A stretch of 64,000 nucleotides of DNA, taken from NCBI GenBank assembly GCA_024529925.1, contig JAFEUB010001476.1, positions 1,004,501 to 1,068,500 of the forward strand, in the 5' to 3' direction. The position numbers were made by a program, and so were the translations under genes. The stretch is from Ophthalmolycus amberensis (Eukaryota; Chordata; Actinopteri; Perciformes; Zoarcidae). Position 1 is the first letter of the stretch. Each line of letters begins with the position of its first letter. The notes below the pieces were generated by a model that saw only the letters and a program-made list of their open reading frames with translations, made no database searches and was not told the DNA's origin. Positions 1-12,717 of the stretch are shown here, one piece after another.

Positions 1-2062
1 CAGATGCACACCGAGGCTCACAAGTAAAACAGCAGGCGGAACAAACAGGTGGCTCAGTATTAGACATCCCACTGCATCTCACAGACGTGACACCAGCACT
101 CTCATACATACACACATGCGTTTTCACACATGCACGTTCATATTTTCCCAAACGGTATGTAAATATGAACATGCTGGAAGCAGCCCCCACTCATGTTCTG
201 TATTCCATGCTCATGTAGACCATGTGGGAACATGCAAGTCTGAGCAGGGGAGATATAATTAAGTGGCCCCTCACAGAGTTACACAAGTTTCAGATGACTC
301 TCCTCCCTGCCGGTGTCCTTTATACACCATTGCATTTAGAGTGCAAGTATTTAGCGCTTCATCACTGGAATGCATTTATATTTTTAGCCAGGCTTGTACG
401 TCAGGCTTTTGCTTGATTTCTACTCGTGTTTAGGTTAGAGGTTACAGTGTAGGTCAGAAATATCAGTGTTTTTTATTGTAAAAACCTTTTAATATTGACG
501 AATACACATTAGTCAAACTCAGATAATTAGTTGGACTGCATAACAAATTCAGCTCAGGAAATTTGTCTTTTTTCACTTCTAATAGAACTAACTGCAGAAT
601 TTATTGGGGGCTCTTTTCCTGTGGCATAATATGAAAGGTCATTTTCAGAGGCAGTGTGATCAGAAATGTGCTATCTCATTTCTTATTTCTCCGTGCAACG
701 AAAGAGTTTCTGACCATCAAGATACGTCCTCTGTACATGTGTACTTACAAACACATACACACTATAAAAGGCCCAGTACTTGACTCTTAACACATCAGTC
801 ATGACATCCAGTAGCTGGGTTTTGGATGTCCACATTATGAGCTATTTGCTTTTCAACTTCAGTTAACACTACTGCCTCTGTAATGGGGACACTCAAGTCA
901 TTCCTAGAGTTTTATATCTTCTGGCCTCTTTTATTTTGGTCCCTCCTCCTCATGTTGGCATGGTGCCGTCTGTCAAGAGTGAAATGCAGAAAATGTGCTC
1001 CATCAGCTTTAAGGTATAGTTCTGAGGACAAGCTTGTGTTAACTGTGGTTCACCCTCACCCTCTTATCAGAGTGGATTTAAAAAACACTCATTATACTCA
1101 CCCGACCAACAAAATCTCTGTAAACTTAAAATAAAGGTTTTGCAAACTTTCTGAAACTTGCTTGCTGTCCTTTTAGTTGCTTTTGACACAACATCACCAT
1201 ACGCTTGATACTGGAGTGCAGAAGGAATGATACTGGACAGTCAAAGAATAGATTAAGCAGGCAAGGATTACCCCCCCCCCCCCACCCCTTCCTGGACAGG
1301 CTAAAATTGGAGCTGAGAAACTGTGAAGTTCTCACCTGCACCAGTTGTACAGTCAATCACCAAATAACCTTGACTTCAGCCAGCAAACGTTTCAGGTCAT
1401 AACTTAATTCGTCACGAGTGCAGGTGCAGTGCTCTGTGACGGGTTGACTGTTTGCTGAGGTCTGCCCCCCTCCCCCTCCCCCAGTTTACAATTAAAAACG
1501 GCTGCAGATTTACCACTCATAATGCTTGGTAATTTTCTCATTCTCATTTTCAGCAAGCAACGCTTGATTTTGGGAGCTGAAATTACAAAAATGAGGGTAT
1601 TCTTTTCTCAGAATTCTATCCATTCGTTCCAATAACATTTGGAAAGTCTAGCTGTACGATTAGATTATTTTAGCCCATTCGTGTGTGAGAGGAGCCAACA
1701 GGAGGTCAGCTGTTGCTCTCTTTCGGCTCAGCTGGAGAAGGACACAAGCACATCATTAATGACATGCTTGGTTTCCACTGTCAGTAGTAAGTTAGTTAGC
1801 CGGACATGCTAACATTGCAGCTAACATTTGGCAGATAGACACACTTTAATTCATTTCCTGCTCTTTTGCGTATGTGTTTTTGGTTTTGTAACGGCTATAA
1901 GAGAGACAAGGTCCTCCAAACTCTTTTAATGCCAAACATCACTCATACTACGACCGCATGCACACTGCTTTGTCATTTTTTAGGAATCCAAAGCTTGACA
2001 GACCCGCTGTGCCAGCTGCTGTAAAAGCGGATCCTTCATTTGAAGTGTTTAAGGTTTCATAC
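1..2062 (-). other. znf385a: znf385a intron 3 (left part) with no exon found
   Basis: This stretch lies downstream of the third znf385a coding exon, whose donor GTATGA is just inside it. I looked on the minus strand for the expected continuation, which is the second half of the first zinc finger with its histidines, and saw none, so the next exon is off the window. It contains a 13-base C run at 1271-1283 and is otherwise unremarkable AT-rich DNA. Short ORFs here have no recognisable features. Confidence 0.6.
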
Positions 2063-5000
2063 CGCTGAGTTGAAGCGTATTTGACAGATGTTACAGGAGA
2101 TGATTGGCCGCTTTGTCTTCACCATAGGTGGCCCGAAGGTGTGCGTCATCACAGCTTTCTGGACGGGGTCCATCTGTGGACAGACAAGCCAGAGGTCACA
2201 TCAAAGATTCAACACAGGAGAAGCTGAGGGCAGTGTTTCCATTGTTCTCCTAACGGCAGTCCAGTGATTGTGGATGAGAGAGAAAGGTGTTAAAGGAAAG
2301 GTGCAGGTGAATGACAGGGGCAGCCGCTGAAGGGGGAGGAAGCTGTGAGATAAAAAAGAGTGGAGAAGAGTGAATTGAAGAGGGAGCAGTGATTGATGTG
2401 GACAGGAGGATGTGTGTTTTCACAGCAGCAGCTGGAGTTCTTGGGTGCCGTTCAAACGCTTCAATTCATGCCGGGGTTAGAAGGGCCTAATTACAGTGCC
2501 CCTAGCTCCAAAACTGTGTACTTTGTATGTGTGCTATAAAACCTCTGCTTTTCAAAACATCATACCAGAATATTATACAAATCAATTGAGATATTTTCTG
2601 TGAAGCACCTCGATAAGAGATACAATTTTTTAAATTTTAGATCAAAGCCCATTCAAATTTGGCTGAAGGCTAATTTCACATTTTGATTGTATTTGAATAA
2701 TCAGTACACTGAGTTATAAAACTGCAGAAATGTGATTAAAGAGTTAAAATAGGACAAAGTCATGGACATAAAAATATCTCAAATGAAATGCCAAATTCAA
2801 ATATCAGCATGTAACTTAAAAAAAAAATAAACAACCAAGCCTGGGATTCGTAGATCAAACACAGATATACGCCGCGTCCCTCTCTCATGAAATGTTAACC
2901 GCTTCATTTTTAGATGGCTTGAATGGACTCGTGTGAGCTCTCTGGCCCATTGGCAGAGTTCAACAACCACAGCACTGGGTGTTGCCCTCATTAAGTAGCC
3001 AAAAGCACACTGTGGTTTTACTCTGCCTCTCATCTCCTGCTCAGACTGTGAACGTCTGCTGCCAAATGAGAGACTGTTTACACTCTCAAGGTCCATGCAC
3101 CAGGGGAAATGGTATAATTGGTCTGAAAACTTAACCCTGTTTGAATGCATTGTTCGGAATATTTATAGACTTTAGCCTGCTTTTTTTAAATTTTTTGCTC
3201 CTGTCTCTAACTCGTTTCTCCAGTTCACCTCTCTCTTGTTTCCTGTTTTTCATGTGGAGACCTGAGGGGTTTACCATGAAGCAATTTTGACAGAGCCAGG
3301 CTTTCTTTGTCTGAGCTTGCTAGAAAAAACTTAAAGCCCTGGTCAGAGATAATGGGTACGGTGGTTATCAGCTTGCCCGTTAACCCAGGGTTTCTTCATC
3401 AGGCTCTCGGGGGGTAGTTTGGTGCGACACAATGGGCTCGCAATGCAATGCATTGAGTTTGTGCAACTGTAATTGAATGGCTTCCTTTGGTGGCATTACT
3501 AATGTAACGTTATGGCTCAACAAGCTTGCATTTATCTGAATCTGTACTGCTCATAGATTGGCCATTGACTATATGAGTAAGGCAGTGGCGGCTGGTGGAA
3601 AATGTTCTAGGTAGGGCCATCTTATCAATTTCAGCAAACATCCCAGTATGATTTAATGCAAAAAAAATGTAAGTATCAAACACTCATTATTACTTGGCAG
3701 TTAAATATTTAACATGTATTCCAACACGAAAACAATCAGTAAATAACACTTATATAATATAATATAACATGTTTATTTATTGAGATGTCCCATGGACCTT
3801 GTTATAGGAGGTAAAGATCAGGAGAAGTAAACATGAAGTGTAATTATGAATACTGATGTTAAATTAAGCTATGATGAGTTTTCACTGTTAATTTAACATC
3901 TCTATTACATGTTGATGCCTCCATGACCAAGTTAAGCAGATGAGACTGAGGCTATGTAGAAGAAAATATGTTCACTTTGCCGAATATGTAGCTTGACAGA
4001 GTTCTCCATGTGTGTCCTGGTGTTCTCATGTTTCCTTACCTCCTCACTCCCGTAACTGTCCGTGCTGGATCCGTCCCCGTTGTTTTAAAAAGCTAAATAA
4101 ATGATTAGCATGACGTCATCCAGCTAGCCAAACCTGTCTGGTGTACAGCTAGTGAAGCTTCGCATGTAGTCTGCTATCTGATTGTGAGGTCAGGCTGATC
4201 TGATATCAGCTCTTTGGCTGCAGAATCTCCGCCGAAGTTCTCCTCTCAAACGGGTCTTGGAGGAGTGCTCGCGCTGGCGCTCGCGCGTAGAGACTTCTCC
4301 TGACGAGAACGCGCAGCGAGGGGGGCCTGATCGTTCTGGCCCCAAGCTGAATCTATTTGAGGGCGCTGATTGGCTAAATTGTATGTCACTCATTTATATC
4401 TTGAATCAGCAATTGGCTAAACTGCTTCATAGACCCGTCTCTTTTGGGCCAAAACGATCAGGCCCCCCTAGCTGCGCGTTCTCAGAGTGTCGCGCACACA
4501 GACAGAGAGCACGAGCAGAGAGCACACAGGCAGAGAGCACGAGCAGAGAGCACACAGGCTGAGAGGACGAGCAGAGAGCACACAGACAGAGAGCACGAGC
4601 AGAGAGCACACAGGCAGAGAGCACGAGCAGAGAGCACACAGGCTGAGAGCACGAGCAGAGAGCACACAGGCTGAGAGCACGAGCAGAGAGCACACAGGCT
4701 GAGAGCACGAGCAGAGAGCACACAGGCGGAGAGGACGAGCAGAGAGCACACAGACAGAGAGCACGAGCAGAGAGCACACAGACAGAGAGCACGAGCAGAG
4801 AGCACACAGGCTGAGAGCACGAGCAGAGAGCACACAGGCGGAGAGCACGAGCAGAGAGCACACAGGCTGAGAGCACGAGCAGAGAGCACACAGGCTGAGA
4901 GCACGAGCAGAGAGCACACAGGCGGAGAGGACGAGCAGGAAAAGCATATATTTTGCGCAGATATCATATTTTACACACATTACTGGGTACATTCCACAGT

Positions 5001-8000
5001 TCAAAAACACAAATATTGACAATTTGTATAATTTATGATTATTATAAATTTTTTTGTGTGGCTCATGGTGGGGCCATGCCCCATGGCCCTCTATTGACCA
5101 GCCGCCACTGGAGTAAGGCTATTTCCAAAAGAGTTGATTAGTGAAAGGCGCTTTTTAGCCGATTTCAATCAAAAACTCGGAACATAAAGTGATCTGCAGC
5201 ATAAGGCCACTTTCACGTCAAAGGAAACTCTGGCTTTAGGCTCAATATACCTCGCTAAGCCACTAATCTGGCTATGTACACCCCTCTGTAACACCTCCAA
5301 GTTTGTTGTTTACATGTGTACATTTGTTCCAACATTGTGTGTTGGTGAATTCATGACAGCTTGTGTGTGTTTGTATCAAAGTGAATGATTATCTGTGTCC
5401 CGATGTGTGTGCGTGTCAACAAGCTTTGGTTAAAATAAAAACCCCTCTCTCATTGTCATGTCCATCTCTTGTTGGTGGATGTTCTCCATGTCGATCTCTC
5501 CCTGCGCCTCACTGTGTGTCTTTTGCTGCCATTCTTTTACCACCTGTTCTCATCATGATCTCTTTCTATGCTTCTGTCCCCACTGTTATGACCTCATTAA
5601 CCTATTAGTCTGCTTTCTGTCTGCTCTTTTACTCTCTCCTCTCTCAAACAGTGAAGCTTTTGTTGAACCAGAAATGTACACTGTGTGTCACATGAATATC
5701 TGGGCTTATTTACAGCTTCATTCTTAAATATTCCGATATCTCCTGTAAATCTCCGAAGCTCAAGATCATCTCACATTTTTTCATTCATTTTTGAAGTTAA
5801 AATCCTTAAGATTTCAGTCTTGATGGACTTGGTGGAAACAACGAATGTGTTTTAATAGCAGAGGTCCCATAGTTCTGTTTGAAATGGTACGTAATTGACC
5901 GCTGGCAGTAGCAAACACATCTTGAGAGGCTTCCTCAGAGGAAGAGCAACTCATTTATCGGTTAACTGGGCACTTTAACTGTATGCTGAAAGGATTCATC
6001 GCTTCCAAGTTTTTTAATAAAGAAGACTAAAGATTAAAAGGTCCCAGACCTCTAAATCTGCTGTTGTGTTCTTTGACAGCTATTTGTCGGCCCCGGTTAG
6101 AGAAAGAACTGAGCCAATCAGAGCTTTCTAGGCAGAAGTTAGAGAGGGGACGGCATCTGTGCCTGTGCCACGACAATATTGACAAGAATAGATGAGATCC
6201 ACGCAGCTGCAGGCCTTTGGAAGTCTACTTAAAGAAATATCAGCTCTTCAATTTCAAACTTCACTTGACTTGAGAATTGTTAACTGCCCAAGCAGTCCTG
6301 CAGCTTCTGTTTCAGCTGGAAAAGATGTGCAACAGATATGTCGCTTGCTACTGATCGGTTTGGGAAAACTAACATTCCCTCCCGCACAGAAAACAGCAAA
6401 GTTATTTACAATAAATAAATGTATTATTATATGAGCGCAAACTGAATCATGAAGTAATACAAAATTGCAGTTCAGTATGACTATCAGAGTAGAAGATAAT
6501 TCAGTTTCATCTGATATGGTAACAATGACTCATGATTGAATTGTGTGCTCCAGATCAGGTCCAGGATGTGCATGCATTGTTTCCTATGAATCCTTGGTGT
6601 ATGTGTGTGCAGTGGAGGGTGGATAGTAACAATGAAAACTACTAAAAAACACATTTAATGGATATGGCTTGAAAGAAATACAATAAATGGCATCAAGATT
6701 GGCTTTGATGTATTGGAAATATGAATAATTATAACTTTGGAGTCATATGTCTTTCCCAAACTGAGTAACAGGCACAGAGACTAATACTATGCACATTAAA
6801 CTTCAGCCTTACAGTTAATGTATTTTCCTCTGGAGCGTTTGAAATCAACAGTGTCTCCCTCTCTCCCTCTGCATCACTGTGCAGCTTGTGTCTCAATGCA
6901 AGAAGTTGAGACCTACAGTATACCCCTGAGAATCTTAAGAGTCTAGAAATGACCTGTAATCCTGGTGAGTCAGATCTGATATAAGCTCTCTTGCGGTAAC
7001 TCACTGAAGTCCAACACTCCAAAGACTTTCTAAGCCGAACTGGAGCATAACTGTGTTTGAAACAATAAAATGCAGTAATAAAAGAGTGTTCTTTGGCAGT
7101 TTCCCTTCTCCCTATGTCCTTTCAGTCTCTGTGGACTGAGGAGGCTGCTTTAAATAAGGACTCGCTGAGCTGCAGCCTTCTATCACTGGATGACAGCGGT
7201 GTCTTAGACTGCGCTGACACAGTGATTTGGATTGAGGTGCTCTGTCTTTAGTGGACACACTCTAAAGTCCTCGCAGAAGCAGGATGAATGATTGACCTGC
7301 ACAAAGGTCATTTTGTGTGTGCGCGTGAAGAAAAGCTGAATGATACTGTCTGTGTTTGCATGTGTGGTGCAGATGCTTCCCTGTTTGTCGCCACGCTGAC
7401 CTTCACATGAAACCCAATCTAGAAATGAGAAGGAGCCACAGAAAATGCTGACTGTGGAGAATCCAGCCCTGTGCCTCTCACACAATTGATTAGCTGTAAC
7501 TTATTTTATTGCAGTAAAACACTTGCCTGGCCATTTTCTCAATTATGCTGAAAGTCACTCAGCTTGTCACGAATTCCCCTTCATATTAGTTTATTTTCAT
7601 CCTGTCTGCTTATTTGACTAAATCTCCTGTCATTTCAGATCCTACCATGCACACCCAATCATCTCTCATTCCCCTCACCTGGTCCTCCACACCCATCTCA
7701 CCTGCAGCCCATTCCCTCATGAGCCCTCACTATTTAGGTCCCTTCACTTGCACTTGTTCTCTGCCAGATTGTCTTGTGTGTCTCTGCCAAGCGCTCCAGT
7801 GTTATATATCGTACTATTCTGCTCTGCCTGTTTTCTCGACCTTGGGTTTTTGAATGGCCCTTGTTGGATTTGTTTGCCTGTTTGGACTGACCTCCCGGTG
7901 TTGACCCTGCATTTACCAAGTAAAGAAACCTATACCTGAATCTTGTCTCAGAGTTGTGCTTTTGGGTTCTAGTATCTGTAATCCTTACACAGCTGAATAA

Positions 8001-11000
8001 AAACTAAACAGCTGTCACAGCTGTCACCTTATCATTTTGGATTATACAGTATAAATCGTCAACACTTTATCACTTGTCCTCACTCAGGAGACAACTCTGC
8101 AAAACCACAACACCAGCTCTGTCTTCTGTTAAGTGAAACAAGTTGATAACGAATCCCAGACGCCATTTGTGCACGTGTGTGTTTGTGCAGGTATATGCCT
8201 GTGAGCACTCACTGTATTAAAGTTGTGGAAGAGGCCGATGCGGGCCGGGTGAGGCGACTCCATGGGGAACTGGAGGAAGGGCTTCATGTCCAGCGGGGTT
8301 GGGATGACAGATCTCCTGAGGAAGGCAGGGACCGGCCCCGGTCGGTTTACACTTCCTGTGGTAGAAGCACAGATGCGGAAATAAGAGATTAAAAAATGAA
8401 AAAAGCATAAAGGCTGATAATTGATACATCCGATCAAGCGTTTCCCCTTACAGACCATAATGATGAGAATCAGTTTGTTAGTGAGGAGATGATTACAGCT
8501 ACCACATTAAATATTTTCTTAAAGCAATAGTTCAACATTTAGGGAAATACACGCTTTCTTGCGTTAGATACATCTGTCATGACTGGAAACAGGGAGACAG
8601 ATGGCTCTGGCTTGGCTGTGCCCGATGGTAACAAAATCTTCCTCGCAGCACCTCTAAAGGTCACTAATTAACATGTTATATCTTGTCTGGTAATTCTGCA
8701 CAAAAAGTGTAAAAATGATACATTGATAGCGGTTTCCCCCTGTTTCCAGTCTTTGTTATTTTTACTAAAAGTTTGCTTAAAGGGTCTGAGAAGTCCGTGA
8801 CTATTCTTAAAACATTCTGGGGCGTAGCATCAGATGCCCAGACCATGCTTCCTGAAGGTCTTTTTATGGCCTGTAATTTCTCTGCGCCTCCCTTACAATT
8901 TGTCTCAACCATTTTTTGGCAGCTGCGCTATTTACTGTAATGAAGGCACTAGGCCCAAAGGGGTTCATCCATATGATTGGGCGTTGCCAGAGGGCCAGTC
9001 CACCCCTGGCATGAACCAAGTTTTCTTTCCAAAATGTCAAACTTTTTTCATTAAATGTATAATATACATATATATAGTGCCTGCTGTGAAACCAGTTTTA
9101 ACTGAAACACCATTAAAATGAATATATTACTCCACTTTTTCTCAATCTGAACCCTCCCCCTCTGCATAATTTTCCCATGTTGAGCCCCACCACCCACCCA
9201 CACCTCTCCTCTCTCCACCTCTCTTGCTCACTTTTCTCTCAGCAGTAGCTCAGCAGTGGTGAATGCCTGCACTTGAGGAGTCTTATGTGATGGACAGGAA
9301 GGCTAAGCTCCTTAAGCCTCGCAGCTGGGGTGCTGCAGATATCCGCCTTTTCTCCATTTCTCCCTCTGTCTCTCTCTCGCCAAGCACAGTTTTCTATCCA
9401 CATTTCATGGTCCCTTATTCTGTCTGCCTGGCTCTGTATCCCTCGTCTGTGCTTCTCCTCACTCCAGCACCAGTTCCTTTCGCTGTTTTGTTCCTCTTCC
9501 TCCTCATCCTCTTTCTGTTTTGCTCTCTCCTCTCCACTCCGCTTCCTGTAGTTCTCTTTATTTAGCGTAAAAAAAAACCAGCAGGGTGCTTCAGAGAATT
9601 TGTATAATCTTTTCTTTTGAGATTATAAGCAATCGTCATCCTTTACTGCCAACGCTTTGTGATGACTGCTTAACAATTTTGTTGCATTTGAAAAGAAAAA
9701 CTGGTCACTTGTCAAAACGAGGGGAAGAAAAGGCTATTTTGGGAACAGCAGAGGAGGCTCCTTTCACTGACAGCAGGGGAGACGTAAAGAATGTGCTGTC
9801 AGGATCAAAAATAGATGGAGGGGAAAGTCTCTCCTTCTGGCATTCCTCTTCAGACTGCCTTAGTCCTTGGGAGGCTGTGGCAGCTGAAGCTCAGCTGTAG
9901 ATATTGTCATGTGTGTGTGGCTGCTCTGCATATCTCGCATGGTAAGTAAGTAGGGAGTTCAGAAGGTAGAAGGGAAATAACGTATACAAGTGGAGGTCAT
10001 GGTTTAAATGTCCTTCAGACATGCAATGAAGCCCACAGCTCACATGGCGGCCATTATCACTTCTCCAAACCAACCACAGCAAGGTTTGTGCTGAGTGAAG
10101 AACCAGCGGTAATAACACACCTTAGTTCACACCAACATATCAACATGCAGGCATGAGTGAAGTCTCAACACCAGATATCACAGAGGAATGAGTGTAAAAT
10201 AAGTATCATAGAAAGTTTGAGGTATTTTTTTATTCCTGTGTTTAAAAGCTGTGAATATTAAAGGATAGGGATGGTGATATTCTATTTTTGAAGACAACAA
10301 ATCCCATGAAAAGTCCCAAACTATGAATGTGTTAGTCCATCTTTTAATATGTTCTGAATTCCCCATCATGTCAGTGGCCACAGCCCCAAGGCCATGTGTT
10401 GATGTAGATATTTAAAATCATGCCAGAGATAAATACTTGCAGGGCACTGTAGTCCGTAGAATACGTTAGTCAAACAGGAACAAATCAATATTTTCAGCGA
10501 GATATTGAGTATTTACAGGACAGTGCATGTGGGAGTGACTCAAAATATACATTGCAGTGCCCACGTTCATGGCATGCAATGTGTAAACTATTGACGTAGT
10601 CTCCGTGATGTCACCCGTGTGTTTCTGAAGAGCCGCTGTGACGCTCAAAGTGTCTCCGGCCTCATCTTGGCAGTGACAACACCGCTCAACTCTGAAAATG
10701 GGCAAAGAGGTGGATCATCAGTGGAGATGAGCTGGGCATGGGTGATGCAGCAGAACAGACAATAGCAGCTAGTGACCTGTGACAGCACCCACCTCAATTA
10801 TGCCTTACTTAGAGCCTTGATATAATTCAAATGGATAAGTTATATTTAAATCCACAAAACCGTACAGTGAATTTGGAAATTAGCTATAGAGACCAAAACA
10901 GTTTTTTTTCGTACCAGACTCTAAACATGTTTATTTCTCCTGTAAAGTTTGACATTTTTAAATTGGGATCCGTGGGGATTGACCCGCTTTAAGAGCCAGC

Positions 11001-12682
11001 CTCAAGTGGCCATTCAAAGATCTGCAGTTTTTGGAATTTCTGCGTTGGCTTCATTTCTCAGTCAGTTGGTTCGTGGTAGTAAAGGAACATGTCACAGTAC
11101 AAACGTGTGGCTGATTGATGTGTTTTCTGACAACATTGGAGCTCTGAGGCACAGAGGAATACAAAATATCAGGCTTTAGCTACACTGATACTATTTACGG
11201 TCTATTAATTGATGGTCTTTCTGTGGGATTTAATGAAGAAAAATACAGAATATTACCAGACCTACCCTGTAACAATCCAAACATTCAAGAGTACCTGTGA
11301 CATTCTTCCTTGCATCTAGTTATTGTGCAAAAAACTATTACAAAAACAGAGTAGAAAATGTCTGAGAGACAATTAAACATGTGGTTAACAGAGCATGTGG
11401 GACAATCCTGTTTCAGCTTCATGGATTAGCTCTGAGGTATCATCATCGTGCTTCCTCTTTGGTTAGTGAAGCGTATTCCTGACACGCTTCTGGTAAATCC
11501 GCAGCTCATTTTACGCCAAATAACAATTTAAAGGTCATGTCTGTTACTTATAAATCTGCATTTGCTGTGCAGGCGCTCACAATAGAGTGATGTATTTAAC
11601 GCTGGCACACAGTGTTTTCAGGGTCATTTTCTGCACCACTCCACAGCAGCTTGATGCGGTGTGAGTGTAGCAGCAACAGCCCCTGACCTACCCTCTTCCT
11701 GAGTGATTTACAATGACATCAGATAAGTGTACGCCACGACTCCTCAACGGCGACCACGCAGGGAGGGTGCGCATTGATTGGACACATTCTGAGGAGCGTT
11801 AAAGTGTTAAAGTGATGCCAAACTCTATAAATTCAGACCTCTCCCTCTATTGCTCCTTCTCTCCAGTAAAATGAACAGACAGCGCTGTTTCACCCAGCCT
11901 CTAATCTCACTGTCTTTTTTTTCTAATGCAAATGTTTGGGGCGAGAAAAAGATCAATGTCTGTGTAATAGCTTATTGAATTTTTGTGTAGATTGTGAGAG
12001 AGAGGTAGTTGGACAGAAATGAAGAGACGCAGAGAGAGAAAAAACAACAACCAGAGACAGAATCTTATCATCACAGTAGATTTCACAAGCCCCGACGTGT
12101 GCACACACAGGCCTGCACACTCCAATATGCTGTGACTAAGGCCTCTCAAATTGGCAATTCATTTAGCCAATTTAGGTTTAATGATCACAGAGGTAATGTC
12201 AATGTCAGTGACGTCGCTGAAGCCTCTCTGTATTCCCTGGCTGCCTCCATCTTTGTGCTCCATGATGGGACAGGAGGCTGGGTGACATGCTGTCTAACAG
12301 AATGATGTCTGACGAGAGGCAGAAGCACTGCAGGGCCCCACCGAAAAAAAAGGGAAAATAAAAAAAGAAATGCAGCCACCTTTAGTTCCAGCTCCACACT
12401 CCAGGAAGACCGGCGGCTTGGCACACGATGCCAGCCGCCTCACATCTGCATCTAAATGGGCTGCTGTGCACAGAAGACTCTGAAATGAGCTTCATGTGGC
12501 AGATTAGCCGCCAGCATCCCCTGACAAAACCCTGTCGTTGTCACTGCAGCAGAGACAACTCTGTGGCAGCAGCGGGTCTGTTAACCCAAAAACCACTGGA
12601 TCCACTGTGTTCTTGTTTGTCTTTGCCCCAGGTTTTGTGCACAAGGCAATGTAAAAAAATGAATTGATCACCATTTGGTACA

Positions 12683-12717
<35 letters not shown>

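Larger units (their letters stand above)
3583..5110. mobile_element. Non-autonomous hAT-type DNA transposon, complete
   Basis: The element begins CAGTGGCGGCTGGT and ends with the exact inverse, ACCAGCCGCCACTG, giving perfect 14-bp terminal inverted repeats. It is flanked on both sides by the 8-bp duplication GAGTAAGG (3575-3582 and 5111-5118). An 8-bp duplication together with CAGTG-type ends is the hallmark of the hAT superfamily. No transposase reading frame is present, so it would need a transposase in trans. The interior holds an internal inverted repeat (4305-4483) and a 28-bp minisatellite (4494-4938), both unusual cargo. The perfect target duplication suggests a fairly recent insertion. 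It sits in an intron of znf385a. Confidence 0.88.
2174..8212 (-). other. znf385a: znf385a intron 2
   Basis: About 6 kb between coding exons 2 and 3. It contains a complete hAT-type element (3583-5110, annotated separately). The remainder is AT-rich with pyrimidine-rich stretches around 5450-5650 and 7660-7900. ORFs there are short, lack family features and are not supported as genes. Confidence 0.65.

Noticed and set aside
4427..5022. Long Cys/Ser/Leu-rich ORFs on the minus strand
   Set aside because: They are translations of the 28-bp minisatellite in its three frames; no domain, no start context and no splice structure.
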